Source: Deinococcus grandis (lineage in GTDB: Bacteria > Deinococcota > Deinococci > Deinococcales > Deinococcaceae). Taken from it: a stretch of DNA of 64,000 nucleotides. Location of the stretch: assembly GCF_001485435.1 (NCBI RefSeq), contig NZ_BCMS01000001.1, positions 1,869,501-1,933,500 of the forward strand, in the 5' to 3' direction. Every line of letters starts with the position of its first letter. Positions within the stretch are counted from its first letter, which is position 1. Positions 35,242 to 45,190 of this stretch are shown piece after piece. The translations under genes and the position numbers were made by a program. The notes below the pieces were generated by a model. It ran no database searches. It was not told where the DNA came from and was given only the letters and a program-made list of their open reading frames with translations.

Positions 35242-36374
35242 GCGCGCCTCAGCAGGGTCAGGCCCAGCGCCGCGAACACCACGTTCGCCAGCCACACCCC
35301 GGCCTCGGGCAGGGCGGGCAGCAGCGGGGCCAGGGTCAGACCCAGGAAGAACAGCAGGTAGTACGCGACGGCCAGCAGCAGCGCCAGTCCCAGCGCGACG
35401 CCCAGCGTGCGCCCGTATCGTAGCGCGAACGGCAGGGCCGCCAGCGCGAGCACCAGATTCGCGAAGGGCAGCGCCAGCTTGCGGTTCAGGGTGACGCGCG
35501 CCGCGTCCCGCTCGGCGGCCTTCACGCCCGGTTTCGTCAGGACGGTGATCAGCTCCGGCCAGCCCTGCGCGTCGGCGCCCACCGCGTCGGCGTACTTCGC
35601 CAGGGTCTCCTCGCGGCTCAGGCCGGTGTCCACCCGCAGCGTGGCCCCGGACCGGATCGCGGGGAAGGTCTGCGCGACCGTGCCCGGCAGCGTCAGCGGG
35701 TCCCGCGCGGCGCCGGGCAGGCGGGCGGCCGCGCCGAAATCCACGCGGAACACCCGGTAATCCCGCAGGGTCAGCACGCGGTTCTCGAAGGTGGCGCGGT
35801 CCGCGAAGGTCAGCGTGCCCAGCCGGGCGTTACCGGGCTCCCAGCGTTCCAGGCGCACGCCCTGCATCTCACGGGTTGCCGGGTCGTAGCCGCGCATGAA
35901 CAGGGTCAGGCCGTCCCCGAGGTCCACGGTCTTGCCGCTCAGCTGCGACAGGCCCGCGCCGGTCAGCACGTCCCAGTAGAGGCCGCGCGTCTCGACGTTC
36001 AACCTCGGGGCGACCCACAGGCTCAGCCACACCGACAGCGCCGTGACGAGCAGCGCCACCACACCCGCCGGGCGGGCCACCTGCCCCAGGCTGATCCCGC
36101 CGGACTGCACCGCCACGAGTTCCCGCTCGGTGCTCATGCGGCCGAACGCCACCACGGTCATCAGCACGACCGCCATGGGCAGCACCTTCACCAGCGTGTC
36201 CGGCACCTGATACGCGATCCACTGGGCCACCAGCGCCAGCGGCACGCCCTGCAGCCACTGGCTGGAGATGAAGAAGTACCCGAAGCTGAGAATCGCCGTG
36301 AACAGCAGCGTGCCCGCCAGGAGCGGCGGCAGCAGCTCCAGCGTCACGTAGCGGGTCAGTCGGGTCAACGGCAC
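35238..36374 (-). CDS. LptF/LptG-family permease
   Basis: This 378-residue inner-membrane protein has the YjgP/YjgQ layout: three N-terminal helices (through about residue 115, including VLPMAVVLMTVVAFGRMSTERELVA with the coupling segment), a periplasmic beta-jellyroll (about 120-270) and three C-terminal helices. In Gram-negatives LptFG extracts lipopolysaccharide and hands it to the Lpt bridge. Deinococcus is generally thought to lack LPS, so the cargo here is probably another lipid. The overlapping MGDG-type glycosyltransferase gene points to a glycolipid. The LptB ATPase partner is not nearby. Confidence 0.9.
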   Translation of the reverse strand: MPLTRLTRYVTLELLPPLLAGTLLFTAILSFGYFFISSQWLQGVPLALVAQWIAYQVPDTLVKVLPMAVVLMTVVAFGRMSTERELVAVQSGGISLGQVARPAGVVALLVTALSVWLSLWVAPRLNVETRGLYWDVLTGAGLSQLSGKTVDLGDGLTLFMRGYDPATREMQGVRLERWEPGNARLGTLTFADRATFENRVLTLRDYRVFRVDFGAAARLPGAARDPLTLPGTVAQTFPAIRSGATLRVDTGLSREETLAKYADAVGADAQGWPELITVLTKPGVKAAERDAARVTLNRKLALPFANLVLALAALPFALRYGRTLGVALGLALLLAVAYYLLFFLGLTLAPLLPALPEAGVWLANVVFAALGLTLLRRA

Positions 36375-36441
36375 TCCGGGGCAGGCATCCCGCGCAGCGT
36401 ACCCGCTGCGGCCGTCCGCGCGGGTTCGTTCACGCCTTCAT

Positions 36442-36870
36442 TCACCCTTTGGCGACCGCGAACAGGATGGTGGCTTCCGCGGCGACCTCGCCGTCCACCA
36501 GCGCGCGGCAGGTGGTCTTGCCCAGCCCGCGGCGCAGGAACTCCAGTTTCGCGTGCAGGTGCAGCTGATCACCGGGGATGACCTTGCGTTTGAAGCGCGC
36601 GCCGTCCACGCCCGCGAGGTACCCGACCGTGCCGGGTTCCAGCTGGCCGTGCAGGCAGAACATGCTGGCCTGCGCCAGCGCCTCGACGATCAGCACGCCG
36701 GGCATCACGGGTTCCTGCGGGAAGTGCCCGGGGAAGAACGGTTCGTTCACGGTGACGTTCTTCAGGGCGTGCACCTCGCCGTCCTGAATGGACAGCACGC
36801 GGTCCACCATCACGAACGGGAAGCGGTGGGGCAGGGTCTTGAGGACGTCTTGAATCAGGATGGGGTCCAT
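36442..36870 (-). CDS. fabZ: 3-hydroxyacyl-[ACP] dehydratase FabZ
   Basis: This 142-residue hot-dog-fold enzyme removes water from 3-hydroxyacyl-ACP in fatty-acid elongation. LPHRFPFVMVDRV contains the catalytic His (about residue 14-16), and FPGHFPQEPVMPGVLIVEALAQ contains the conserved Glu. The start at 36870 (MDPILIQDVLK) follows GGAGG. It lies between mreB and the Lpt-type permease gene on the same strand, as part of an envelope block. Confidence 0.96.
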   Translation of the reverse strand: MDPILIQDVLKTLPHRFPFVMVDRVLSIQDGEVHALKNVTVNEPFFPGHFPQEPVMPGVLIVEALAQASMFCLHGQLEPGTVGYLAGVDGARFKRKVIPGDQLHLHAKLEFLRRGLGKTTCRALVDGEVAAEATILFAVAKG

Positions 36871-36967
36871 GTCAGGCCTCCGGGGGCGCGGGGGAAGAAA
36901 CGGGAACGGGAGGGGGCTGCGAGGGCCTCCTCCCATCCGAGCCGGGCGCGTGGGCCGGGCCGGCGGC

Positions 36968-38011
36968 TCAGCGGCGCAGGTAGTTGTCGCTGCTGACCAG
37001 CGAGTCGCCCAGCACCGGGATCATCTCCAGGGCCATGCCGGTGCCGACCGCGACGGCCTCGATGGCGTTCTCGGCCACGGCGACGGGAATGCCGGTCGTC
37101 TGGCGCAGCAGTTCGTCGAAGTTGCGCAGCAGGCTGCCGCCGCCGGTCATGACGATCCCGCGGTCGATGATGTCGCTGACCAGTTCCGGCGGGGTGATCT
37201 CCAGGACGCGCTTGACGCCCTCGACGATCTTCGTGACGGGTTCGGACAGCGCCTCGACGACGTCGGTGGAGTCCAGGCTGATGGTCTTGGGCAGACCGTT
37301 GATCAGGTCGCGGCCGCGGACCTCGGCGGTGAGGTTCTCGGCGTCGTCGAGCAGCATGGCCGCGCCGACCTTGACCTTGATCTCCTCGGCGGTGCGCTCG
37401 CCGATCAGGACGTTGTGCTTGCGGCGCACGTACCGGATGATGCTCTCGTCGAACTCGTTCCCGGCGACGCGCAGGGACTCGCTGACGACGATGCCGCCCA
37501 GCGAGATGACAGCCACGTCGGTGCTGCCCCCGCCGATGTCGACGACCATGCTGCCGACCGGCTCGGCGATCTTCAGGCCCGCGCCGATCGCGGCGGCGAG
37601 CGGTTCCTCGATCAGGAAGGCGCGGCGGGCGTTGCTGTGGATCGCGGCGCGCAGCACGGCGCGTTTCTCGACGTCGCTGACGTTGCTGGGCACGCCGACC
37701 ATCAGCTGCGGTTTGAAGCCCAGCAGGCGTCCAGGGCCGCCCTGCACCTTCTGCAGGAACATGCTGATCATCTTCTCGGTGAGGCCCTCGTCGGCGATCA
37801 CGCCGTCCTTGATGGGGCGCACGGCGACGATCCCGCCGGGCGTGCGGCCGATCATGCGGTAGGCCTCCTCGCCGACGGCCTTGACCTGCTTGCTGTCGCG
37901 GGCCATGGCGATCACGCTGGGTTCCTGCAGCACCAGGCCGCGGCTCTTGCTGTAAATCAGGAACGTCGCCGTTCCAAGGTCAATTCCGATGTCTTCTGAC
38001 AGCCTCACACT
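36968..38011 (-). CDS. mreB: Rod-shape/actin-like protein MreB
   Basis: This 347-residue bacterial actin has the phosphate-1 motif DIGIDLGTATFLIY, phosphate-2 VVDIGGGSTDVAVIS near 158, and the adenosine motif VMTGGGSLLRNFDELL near 282. GTG 38011 (MRLSEDIG) is preferred over upstream ATG 38044 because GGAGG lies seven bases before it and family members begin here. A TAGCAT -10 lies at 38040-38035. mreC and mreD are not adjacent. Many Deinococcus are cocci that still keep mreB; this suggests a rod-shaped or partly rod-shaped species. Confidence 0.95.
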   Translation of the reverse strand, partial: SVRLSEDIGIDLGTATFLIYSKSRGLVLQEPSVIAMARDSKQVKAVGEEAYRMIGRTPGGIVAVRPIKDGVIADEGLTEKMISMFLQKVQGGPGRLLGFKPQLMVGVPSNVSDVEKRAVLRAAIHSNARRAFLIEEPLAAAIGAGLKIAEPVGSMVVDIGGGSTDVAVISLGGIVVSESLRVAGNEFDESIIRYVRRKHNVLIGERTAEEIKVKVGAAMLLDDAENLTAEVRGRDLINGLPKTISLDSTDVVEALSEPVTKIVEGVKRVLEITPPELVSDIIDRGIVMTGGGSLLRNFDELLRQTTGIPVAVAENAIEAVAVGTGMALEMIPVLGDSLVSSDNYLRR

Positions 38012-38089
38012 CGCCTCCGGTACAAAACGTCCCAATGCTACCATGCAGCGTGAGAAGCACCTAAACCGCCGCTCATGCGCTGGGGGCGC

Positions 38090-38389
38090 TCAGGCGCGCG
38101 GTTTCACGAAAGCCGCCAGCCCCGCGGTCAGGCTGGTCAGGAGCACCAGCGTGAACGCCTGCGCCACCCCGCTCAGGCCGCCCAGCCCGGCCCCCTGCAC
38201 CGCCCCGGCGCCCAGGACGCCCAGCGAGCGCAGCCACAGCGGCCCGTTCGAGGCGAGGGACGAGAACAGGCCCAGCGCGAGCAGGCCCAGCGCGGCGGCG
38301 GTCAGGAACAGCAGGACACTCAGGAGCAGCAGCAGCACGCGCCGCCACGAGGGCGCGCGGTCGACGCGGGGGGAAGACGGCACGGACAT
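38090..38389 (-). CDS. Small membrane protein
   Basis: This 99-residue protein has two or three hydrophobic helices (LLLLLSVLLFLTAAALGLLALGLF at about 21-44 and AFTLVLLTSLTAGLAAFV near the C-terminus). The ATG at 38389 lies exactly seven bases after TACAAT, a clear leaderless promoter, which supports this start over longer frames. Family not recognised. Confidence 0.75.
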   Translation of the reverse strand: MSVPSSPRVDRAPSWRRVLLLLLSVLLFLTAAALGLLALGLFSSLASNGPLWLRSLGVLGAGAVQGAGLGGLSGVAQAFTLVLLTSLTAGLAAFVKPRA

Positions 38390-38509
38390 CCGCTGAATTG
38401 TAGGGAACTGGGCCGTGCGGGCGGTGAGGAACCTCACACCGCCCGCGCGGCCCGCACCCCACGGCACCCGCCAGCCAGTCCCGACCAGACGGCGCCGACC
38501 ACACGGCAC

Positions 38510-40114
38510 CTACCAGACGGCGATGTGGCCGTCGGTGCGGGTCTCGGTGCCGCCCTCCAGCACACCGGTCACGGGGTCGCGGCGGATCATCTGCCCGCGT
38601 CCGAACGCGCCGGGGTCGAGCTGCACGCTGACCGAGTGGCCCAGGCGGGTCAGTTCGCGGGCCAGGGTGCCGCCCAGGCCGTGCTCGACCTCCACGCGGG
38701 TGCCGTCCAGCCACTGCCAGCGCGGGGCGTCCAGCGCCTGCTGCGGGTGCATGCCGTACAGGGCGGTGTTCAACACGACCTGCAGGTGCCCCTGCGGCTG
38801 CATGAAGCCGCCCATCACGCCGAACGGCCCGACCGGGGTGCCGTCCGCGCGGCCCAGGAAGCCGGGAATGATGGTGTGGTACGGGCGCTTGCCGGGTGCC
38901 AGGGCGTTGGGGTGGGCGGGGTCGGTGTGGAAGTTGTGCCCGCGGTTATGCAGGGCGATGCCGGTGCCGGGCACGACGACGCCGCTGCCGAAGCCCATGT
39001 AGTTGCTCTGGATCAGGCTGACCATCTGCCCCTCCTCGTCGGCCGTGGCGAGGTACACGGTGCCGCCGGTGCTGGGCGCGCGGGTGCGCGGGTCGTGCGC
39101 CGCCTCTCCCAGGTGGGCGCGGTGCGCGTCGGCGTTCGCGCCAGACAGCAGGTGCGCGACGTCCACCGGGGTGTGACGCGGGTCGGCGACGAAGGCGTGC
39201 GCGTCGTGGAAACCGCGTTTCATCGCCTCGATCTGCAGGTGCAGCCCACGCGGATCGTCGCGGCGCTCGGGCAGCGACACGCCCCTGAGGACGTTCAGGG
39301 CGATCAGCGCGGCGATGCCCTGCCCGTTCGGCGGGATCTCGTACACGCGGTGCCCGTGCAGGTCGGTGTGGATGGGCGTCACCCACTCGCTGGCGTGTCC
39401 GGCGAGGTCCGCGCCGGTCAGCAGGCCGCCCCCCGCGCGGGCGTGCGCGTCGATCTGCCCAGCCAGTTCACCGGAGTAGAACGCCTCGCCGTGCGTCGCG
39501 GCGATCTGTTCCAGGGTGCGGGCGTGGCCCTCGCTGCGCCACAGCGCGCCGGGCGCTGGCGTGAAGCCGTCCGGGGCGAAGGTGCGGAACCATTCGGCCA
39601 TCTCGGGCAGGTTCAGGCGGCGGTAGATGCCGGTCGCCCGCGCCCAGTTCGCGGCGAGCACCGGGGACAGCGGGTAACCGTCCCGTGCGTACGCGATGGC
39701 GGGCGCGAGGACCTGCGCGAAGTCCAGCCGTCCGAAGCGGGCGTGCAGGTCGGCCCAGCCGCGCACCGCGCCGGGCACCGTGACGGGCGTCCAGCCGTGG
39801 CGGGGCATCTCTCCGGCGTGGCGTTCACGCAGCGTGTCCAGGCTCAGGGCGGCGGGCGCGGCGCCGCTGGCGTTCAGGCCGTGCAGTTCCCCGCCCGCCC
39901 ACACGAGTGCGAACAGGTCCCCGCCGATGCCGTTGCTGGTGGGTTCCACGACCGTCAACGCGGCCGCCGTGGCGATCGCGGCGTCCACGGCGTTCCCGCC
40001 CTGCTGCAACACGCTCAGGCCCGCCTGCGCGGCCAGGGGCTGGCTGGTGGCGACCATGCCGCGCCGGGCGTACACGGGGCGGCGGACACTCGGGTATTCA
40101 GGCTGGAAGGTCAC
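38510..40114 (-). CDS. Gamma-glutamyltransferase family protein
   Basis: This 534-residue Ntn-hydrolase is made as a precursor that self-cleaves before the catalytic Thr in STGGTVYLATADEEG (about residue 345-349). The opening MVATSQPLAAQAGLSVLQQGGNAVDAA is the family hallmark. It has no signal peptide, unlike periplasmic GGT, and lacks an obvious lid loop, so it resembles the cytoplasmic YwrD/RrGT type. Such enzymes may act on gamma-glutamyl amides or cephalosporin-like compounds. GTG 40114 lies six bases after TAGGCT (leaderless). Confidence 0.93.
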   Translation of the reverse strand: MTFQPEYPSVRRPVYARRGMVATSQPLAAQAGLSVLQQGGNAVDAAIATAAALTVVEPTSNGIGGDLFALVWAGGELHGLNASGAAPAALSLDTLRERHAGEMPRHGWTPVTVPGAVRGWADLHARFGRLDFAQVLAPAIAYARDGYPLSPVLAANWARATGIYRRLNLPEMAEWFRTFAPDGFTPAPGALWRSEGHARTLEQIAATHGEAFYSGELAGQIDAHARAGGGLLTGADLAGHASEWVTPIHTDLHGHRVYEIPPNGQGIAALIALNVLRGVSLPERRDDPRGLHLQIEAMKRGFHDAHAFVADPRHTPVDVAHLLSGANADAHRAHLGEAAHDPRTRAPSTGGTVYLATADEEGQMVSLIQSNYMGFGSGVVVPGTGIALHNRGHNFHTDPAHPNALAPGKRPYHTIIPGFLGRADGTPVGPFGVMGGFMQPQGHLQVVLNTALYGMHPQQALDAPRWQWLDGTRVEVEHGLGGTLARELTRLGHSVSVQLDPGAFGRGQMIRRDPVTGVLEGGTETRTDGHIAVW

Positions 40115-40137
40115 GGACGCAGCCTACCGCGCCCCGT

Positions 40138-40419
40138 TCAGCTGAAGAGGGGTCCCAGGTCGGTCATTCGCCCGGTGGGCTGCGCGGGTCCGAAGGTGTA
40201 GCTGCCGAACACGCTCAGGAAGTCCGCGTGCGTGAGGTCGCGGGTCTGGCCGCTGGGACCGGTGGCCTGCACGGTCTCGCCGCGCGCGGTGAGCGAGTAC
40301 TCGCCGAGTTCACGCACGGCGGCCTTGCGGCCCCGCCCGGTGTGGAGCAGGGCCTGCACGCGGTATTCGCGGCCGCCGCGTTCGTTCAGGAAGGTGAGGA
40401 GGTCTGCGGGCGACAGCAT
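40138..40419 (-). CDS. Hypothetical protein
   Basis: This 93-residue protein starts at ATG 40419, nine bases after TATGCT; the longer frame has no upstream protein character. It is soluble, with a helix-strand layout (MLSPADLLTFLNERGG, REYRVQALLHTGRGRKAAVREL, FLSVFGSYTFG). No family recognised. It lies between lysZ and the gamma-glutamyltransferase gene. Confidence 0.65.
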   Translation of the reverse strand: MLSPADLLTFLNERGGREYRVQALLHTGRGRKAAVRELGEYSLTARGETVQATGPSGQTRDLTHADFLSVFGSYTFGPAQPTGRMTDLGPLFS

Positions 40420-40467
40420 GGGCGCGTCAGCATAGCGTACCCGGCCCTCCCCCACCCGCTGCGCGCG

Positions 40468-41271
<804 letters not shown>

Positions 41272-41315
41272 GCCCGGCATCCTAGCGCATGACAGGAAGA
41301 CGGGTCAAACTCTTA

Positions 41316-41648
41316 TCAATTGATAATAGCGGGAGGCAGGAGCAGACCCGCCACGATCACCACGTCCGCCAGCGCCCACACCAGCGCGATCTGGCGAAAC
41401 ACTCGCTGGTACGCCACCTTGCGGGTCTTGTGCCGGAACACACCCTGCGCCAGCCACGAGCCCAGCCAGCCGCCCCGCGCCTCCAGGGCGTGTAGCTCCC
41501 GCTCGGGGGTGCGGGTGCGGCCCTGCCCCTCGGCCGCCAGGCCCTTGTCCCGCCACATCGCCACGAAGGCGACCAGTCCCCACACGACCTGCCACGCCAG
41601 GATCAGGCGCAGCAGCAGCGCCACTACGCCCGGTAGATCGCCCGGCAC
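41316..41648 (-). CDS. DUF1294 membrane protein
   Basis: This 110-residue protein has helices at about residues 6-31 and 82-106. The DUF1294 pattern is seen as FVAMWRDKGLAAEG, RTPERELHALEARGGWLGSWLAQ and FRHKTRKVAYQRVF. The GTG start directly follows the ispH TAG stop, so the two genes form an operon. Function unknown. Confidence 0.88.
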   Translation of the reverse strand: MPGDLPGVVALLLRLILAWQVVWGLVAFVAMWRDKGLAAEGQGRTRTPERELHALEARGGWLGSWLAQGVFRHKTRKVAYQRVFRQIALVWALADVVIVAGLLLPPAIIN

Positions 41649-42644
41649 CTACTGCATGGTGCGCGGCAGCGCCTGGGTGGGGAGGATCTTCCTCGGCTCG
41701 CGGAACTCGATGTTCTCCCACTCGCCCTCCTCGACGACCTCCAGGGCCGGGTTCAGCGCGCGGAAGTGCGCCACGACCTCCTGCACCAGATCGTCCGGGG
41801 TGCTCGCCGCACTCGTGATCCCCACAGAGCGCACGCCCGTGAAGTCCACGCCCGCGAGGTCCGCCGCCGTCTCCAGCCGCACCGAACGGCCGCACTCGGC
41901 CTCCGCGAGTTCCAGCAGCCTCATGCCGTTGCTGCTGTGCGTGCTCGTCAGGACCAGGAACAGGTCCACGTGCGGCGCGATCGCCTTCACGGCGTCCTGG
42001 CGGTTCTTCGTGGCGTAGCACAGGTCCTCGCTGGGCGGCACCACCAGCGCCGGGAAACGCCCCTTGAGGATCTCGATGGTGCGCCGGGTGTCGTCCACGC
42101 TGAGGGTCGTCTGGGTGAGTACCACCAGCCGCTCCGGGTCCGGCACCTGCACCGTGTGCGGGTCGGCCAGCCCCTCGCCGGTCTTGCCGAGCACGCCCAC
42201 CACGATGGTCGAGTCTGGCGCCTCGCCGCGCGTGCCGATGACCTCCTGATGGCGGGCGCTGTCGCCGATCAGCAGGATCGTGTAGCCCTCACGGGCGTAC
42301 TTCTTCGCCTCGGTGTGCACCTTCGTGACGAGCGGGCAGGTCGCGTCGATGGTCGCCAGCCCCAGCGCCCGCGCCCGCTCGCGCACGGCGGGGCTGATGC
42401 CGTGCGCGCTGAACACCACGGTCTCGCCCCCCTGCGGCAGGGCCTCCACGCTGTCCAGATCCTCCACGAAGTGCACGCCGTAGCCGGATTCCAGCCGGTC
42501 CACGACCGTGTGGTTGTGCACGATGGAGTGGTACACCGTCACCGGTTTCTCCTCGGTCCGCGCGGCCTTCTCGACCGCCTGAATGGCCATCACGACCCCC
42601 GCGCAGAAGCCGCGGGGTTTGGCCAGATGAATCCGCTCGATCAT
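41649..42644 (-). CDS. ispH: 4-hydroxy-3-methylbut-2-enyl diphosphate reductase
   Basis: This 331-residue last enzyme of the MEP pathway makes IPP and DMAPP, the precursors of carotenoids and menaquinone. The three cluster Cys are in PRGFCAGV (residue 14), DATCPLV (about 103) and DLCYATKN (about 208). His in VHNHTVV and FSAHG and the TSTHSSN loop complete the site. Its ATG lies seven bases after TACACT (leaderless). A lycopene cyclase gene 12 kb away uses the same isoprenoid pool. Confidence 0.96.
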   Translation of the reverse strand: MIERIHLAKPRGFCAGVVMAIQAVEKAARTEEKPVTVYHSIVHNHTVVDRLESGYGVHFVEDLDSVEALPQGGETVVFSAHGISPAVRERARALGLATIDATCPLVTKVHTEAKKYAREGYTILLIGDSARHQEVIGTRGEAPDSTIVVGVLGKTGEGLADPHTVQVPDPERLVVLTQTTLSVDDTRRTIEILKGRFPALVVPPSEDLCYATKNRQDAVKAIAPHVDLFLVLTSTHSSNGMRLLELAEAECGRSVRLETAADLAGVDFTGVRSVGITSAASTPDDLVQEVVAHFRALNPALEVVEEGEWENIEFREPRKILPTQALPRTMQ

Positions 42645-42835
42645 GCCGCCCAGTGTAGAGCGCGTTCCAGCCGGGAACCGTGCGCCCGCGCGCCGGTTCA
42701 GGGGAAGCTGTCAGCCCTCGGGCAGCAGGTGGGGCGTCAAGCCGGTCTGGACCTCTCCGGGGGTACTCTGCCCCTCAGCCGTGAAAAACCTTATCGGCAT
42801 CTTCATGAGAGCGCTCCTACACTGACCCTCAGCCC

Positions 42836-43258
42836 ATGACAGTCGCTGCCTTCGTGCATCCCTTCAACCCCTCCCAGTCAGTTCTCGTCTGTCGCGCCGC
42901 CCACCTCTCCCCCGCCCTGCAGGTCAAACTCGTCGCCTTGGCCATCCGGGACGGCTACCGGATCGTCCTGGTCGGCCAGCGCCACACGGACCTCAGCCGC
43001 GCGCTGGGCACCCCCGTCCCCGCCTGCACGCCGGACGCCGTCCGCGCCGACCTCGTCGAGGCCCCCAGCGCCCAGCACGCCCTGGCGCACGTGCGCTGCA
43101 CCCCACGCCACACCTTCATCCTGCACGCCGCCGGGGACGTCCTGGGCACCTACGCCGCGGTCCTGACCCGCCCCGGCACGCCCGACCCCGTCCCCACCGA
43201 GCGGCCCGTCGTGCCCGCACGCACCGCCGATCGCGTGGGCCGCCACGCCGCGTACTGA
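42836..43258 (+). CDS. Hypothetical protein
   Basis: This 140-residue protein starts at ATG 42836, 12 bases after a TACACT box. It reads as a small alpha/beta protein: strand SVLVCRAA, helix SPALQVKLVALAIRDG, strand YRIVLVGQRH, then HTFILHAAGDVLGTY. A Rossmann-like nucleotide-binding or NIF3/macro-type fold is possible but unsupported by specific motifs. It lies divergently from ispH across a 191-base gap in which I see no other feature. Confidence 0.65.
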   Translation: MTVAAFVHPFNPSQSVLVCRAAHLSPALQVKLVALAIRDGYRIVLVGQRHTDLSRALGTPVPACTPDAVRADLVEAPSAQHALAHVRCTPRHTFILHAAGDVLGTYAAVLTRPGTPDPVPTERPVVPARTADRVGRHAAY

Positions 43259-43287
43259 CCAGACCCCATACCTGCTGCCGCCTTGAT

Positions 43288-44751
43288 TCAGGGTGTCGCG
43301 CGGGCGACACGTGCCAGCCACGGTTCGGGCGGCACGGGGACGCTGCTGGTCGTCCAGGCCTGCTCGAAACTGCGTTCCTGCTCGGCCACGGCGTCCGCGT
43401 CGCCGGTCGCCAGGGCCGCCTCGGCCAGTCCGGCGCTGCCCCACGCGCTGAAGTGGAAGTTCATGCTGCCCGCCACGACCAGCGCGTGATCCACGGTCAT
43501 GACCTTGCTGTGCATCCTGAACGTGCTGTAGCGCGCCTCGAAGCGGTCCTCCAGGCCACGGCGGCGCAGTTCGCGGCGCATCAGGGCCACGCCCGTGCGG
43601 TTGGCTGGTCGCCCGAAGCCGTAATCCACGACCAGCAGCCGCACGTGCACGCCGCGCTCCATGGCCGACAGCAGGGCCGGGAAGTACACCGGCAACCGGT
43701 CCAGGGTGCAGGGGTCGGGATTCAGGTACCCGAACCAGCAGTCCAGCCCGGGACTGAAATCCGACTGCATCAGGTCGATGCTGTGGCGCGCCGCGCCGAT
43801 CAGGGCGAGGTGCGCGCGGTCCGCGAAGTCCTCCCCGGCGGTGCGGCGGTACAGCATGAAGGCCCGGTCCGGTCCGGCCGTGACCGCGCGGGCCGCCGCG
43901 GCCGGGTGCGAGGGAGGCGGCGGCGCGACCAGGGCGCAGCGCGCCGCCACGTCACCGGGCGCCACGTCGTCCGGGCAGCGCAGCTCGTCGCTGTGCCGCC
44001 ACAAGTCGTCGAAGACCGCCACGCCCTCCTGCGCGGCCGGGCCACGCACCCGCAGCCCCGTGTCGTGCAGGGCCAGCCCCCCGGGTTCACCCAGTGGCAG
44101 GTGCCACGCGGTGAAGTTGTAGCCGCTGACCGTCAGGTCCTGGCCGTCGATCACGTGCAGTTTCACGTGACTGTGCGGGAGGTACGCGTAGTTCAGCAGC
44201 GTGACCGTCCAGCCCACGCGGGCGTCCCGCAGGGGCACGCCCGCCTCCCGCAGCGCGCGGGCGAGGCCCAGCACCTGGGCGGTGCCCGCCGGGTCGGTCA
44301 GCTGCGGGTAGTTGCCCAGCAGCACGCGGACCGTCATGCCCTGCGGGTACGCGCCGGGGTCGGCCTGCACGCGGCGGTACAGGTCGCGGGCGGCCTGCAC
44401 GAACATGGCGCCGGGCCGCCCGGGGTCGCTCTCCCATTCCATGCTGGTCAGCAGCACCTCGGCGCGCGCGCCCTGCATCTCGTCGGCCAGCACGCGGAAG
44501 GCGTCCTGCGGGCTGTCCAGGTCGCGGGGCGTGCGGACGAAGCCCAGCACCTCGTTCCCGCAGCTCAGGTCCGGGCCGCCCCGGGCGCGGTCCAGGGTCC
44601 ACAGCACCCGCTCCAGCGGGGCGTCCGGCGGGGCGCACACCTGCGGGGCGGGCGTGATGGGCGGCGCGGCCGGGCCGAGGAACAGCGGGAGGCGCGCGGC
44701 GTGCGCCCCGGCGGGCAGCAGCAGGGCAAGGAGCAGGAGGACGGCGCGCAT
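43288..44751 (-). CDS. Exported phospholipase D-family protein
   Basis: This 487-residue protein has a signal peptide (LLLLALLLPAGAHA, cleavage near residue 19) and two HKD domains: HVKLHVIDGQDLTVSGYNFT near 197 and MHSKVMTVDHALVVAGSMNF near 417, each followed by the usual Ser/Gly-Asn strand. Several Cys (VCAPP, LSCGNE, DELRCP, DCWFG, DPCTLD) suggest disulphides in the periplasm. It could hydrolyse phospholipid headgroups or extracellular DNA; both occur in PLD proteins. A TAGCCT box lies nine bases before the ATG. Confidence 0.88.
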   Translation of the reverse strand: MRAVLLLLALLLPAGAHAARLPLFLGPAAPPITPAPQVCAPPDAPLERVLWTLDRARGGPDLSCGNEVLGFVRTPRDLDSPQDAFRVLADEMQGARAEVLLTSMEWESDPGRPGAMFVQAARDLYRRVQADPGAYPQGMTVRVLLGNYPQLTDPAGTAQVLGLARALREAGVPLRDARVGWTVTLLNYAYLPHSHVKLHVIDGQDLTVSGYNFTAWHLPLGEPGGLALHDTGLRVRGPAAQEGVAVFDDLWRHSDELRCPDDVAPGDVAARCALVAPPPPSHPAAAARAVTAGPDRAFMLYRRTAGEDFADRAHLALIGAARHSIDLMQSDFSPGLDCWFGYLNPDPCTLDRLPVYFPALLSAMERGVHVRLLVVDYGFGRPANRTGVALMRRELRRRGLEDRFEARYSTFRMHSKVMTVDHALVVAGSMNFHFSAWGSAGLAEAALATGDADAVAEQERSFEQAWTTSSVPVPPEPWLARVARATP

Positions 44752-45052
44752 CTGCCGGGCAGGCTAGTGCGTGCGCCGCGCGCGCTCCACCCGATCTGCG
44801 TGAGAGTCCCCTCAATGCCGTCCCTGGCGTGGGAACACCGTAGGCCCCGGCAGCAGGAGCAGGTCTCCAGATCACAGCATCGGCACTACAGACGCCAGAC
44901 GCGTCCATTCTCTGCTGCGCAGCTGGTCCAGTCCGTCCGGCCGGGCCGCACTCACGCGCCCTACCCGGTCATGCAGACGGTGTCCTGACGTCAACGGCTG
45001 GAGGGGGCGCGGCCAGCCCGGCCCACGCCCCCTCCTCAGCCGGGAACCGTGG
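44752..45052. other. Gene-free spacer before repeat R4
   Basis: These 301 bases hold only the phospholipase promoter (TAGCCT, minus strand, 44768-44763) and a solitary CTCTGCTGCGCAGC (about 44912), the palindrome also found in R2a and R5. No complete element ends, RNA gene or coding frame with normal codon use is seen. Together with R4 it forms the longest non-coding stretch of the window (436 bases). Confidence 0.5.
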
Positions 45053-45190
45053 TCATACGGATTCCGTTTGTTTCGTTAACAGATCGGAAAATCACCGATC
45101 TGCCAACTCCACGCCCGGAACCCGTTGTTCTCCTCCTCGCTCCGCTCGGGTTGAAATTTTTTGCAAACCTTTCAACCGGAGTCCTTATCA
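45053..45190 (-). repeat. Stop-codon-linked repeat, copy R4 (138 bp)
   Basis: In gene sense it starts with the TGA stop of the PlsY/reductase fusion, then TAAG and GACTCCGGTTGAA, and ends at TCATACGG (plus-strand left end). Hairpins are GGTTGAAA/TTTCAACC and CAGATCGG/CCGATCTG. Confidence 0.85.

Noticed and set aside
36968..38011. mreB start at the upstream ATG (38044)
   Set aside because: The extra 11 residues are not seen in the family, and the GTG at 38011 has a well-placed GGAGG, while the ATG overlaps the promoter.
44752..45052. Plus-strand open frame through the spacer before R4
   Set aside because: It is continuous with the antisense frame of the phospholipase gene, has no start signal and shows no protein-like composition.
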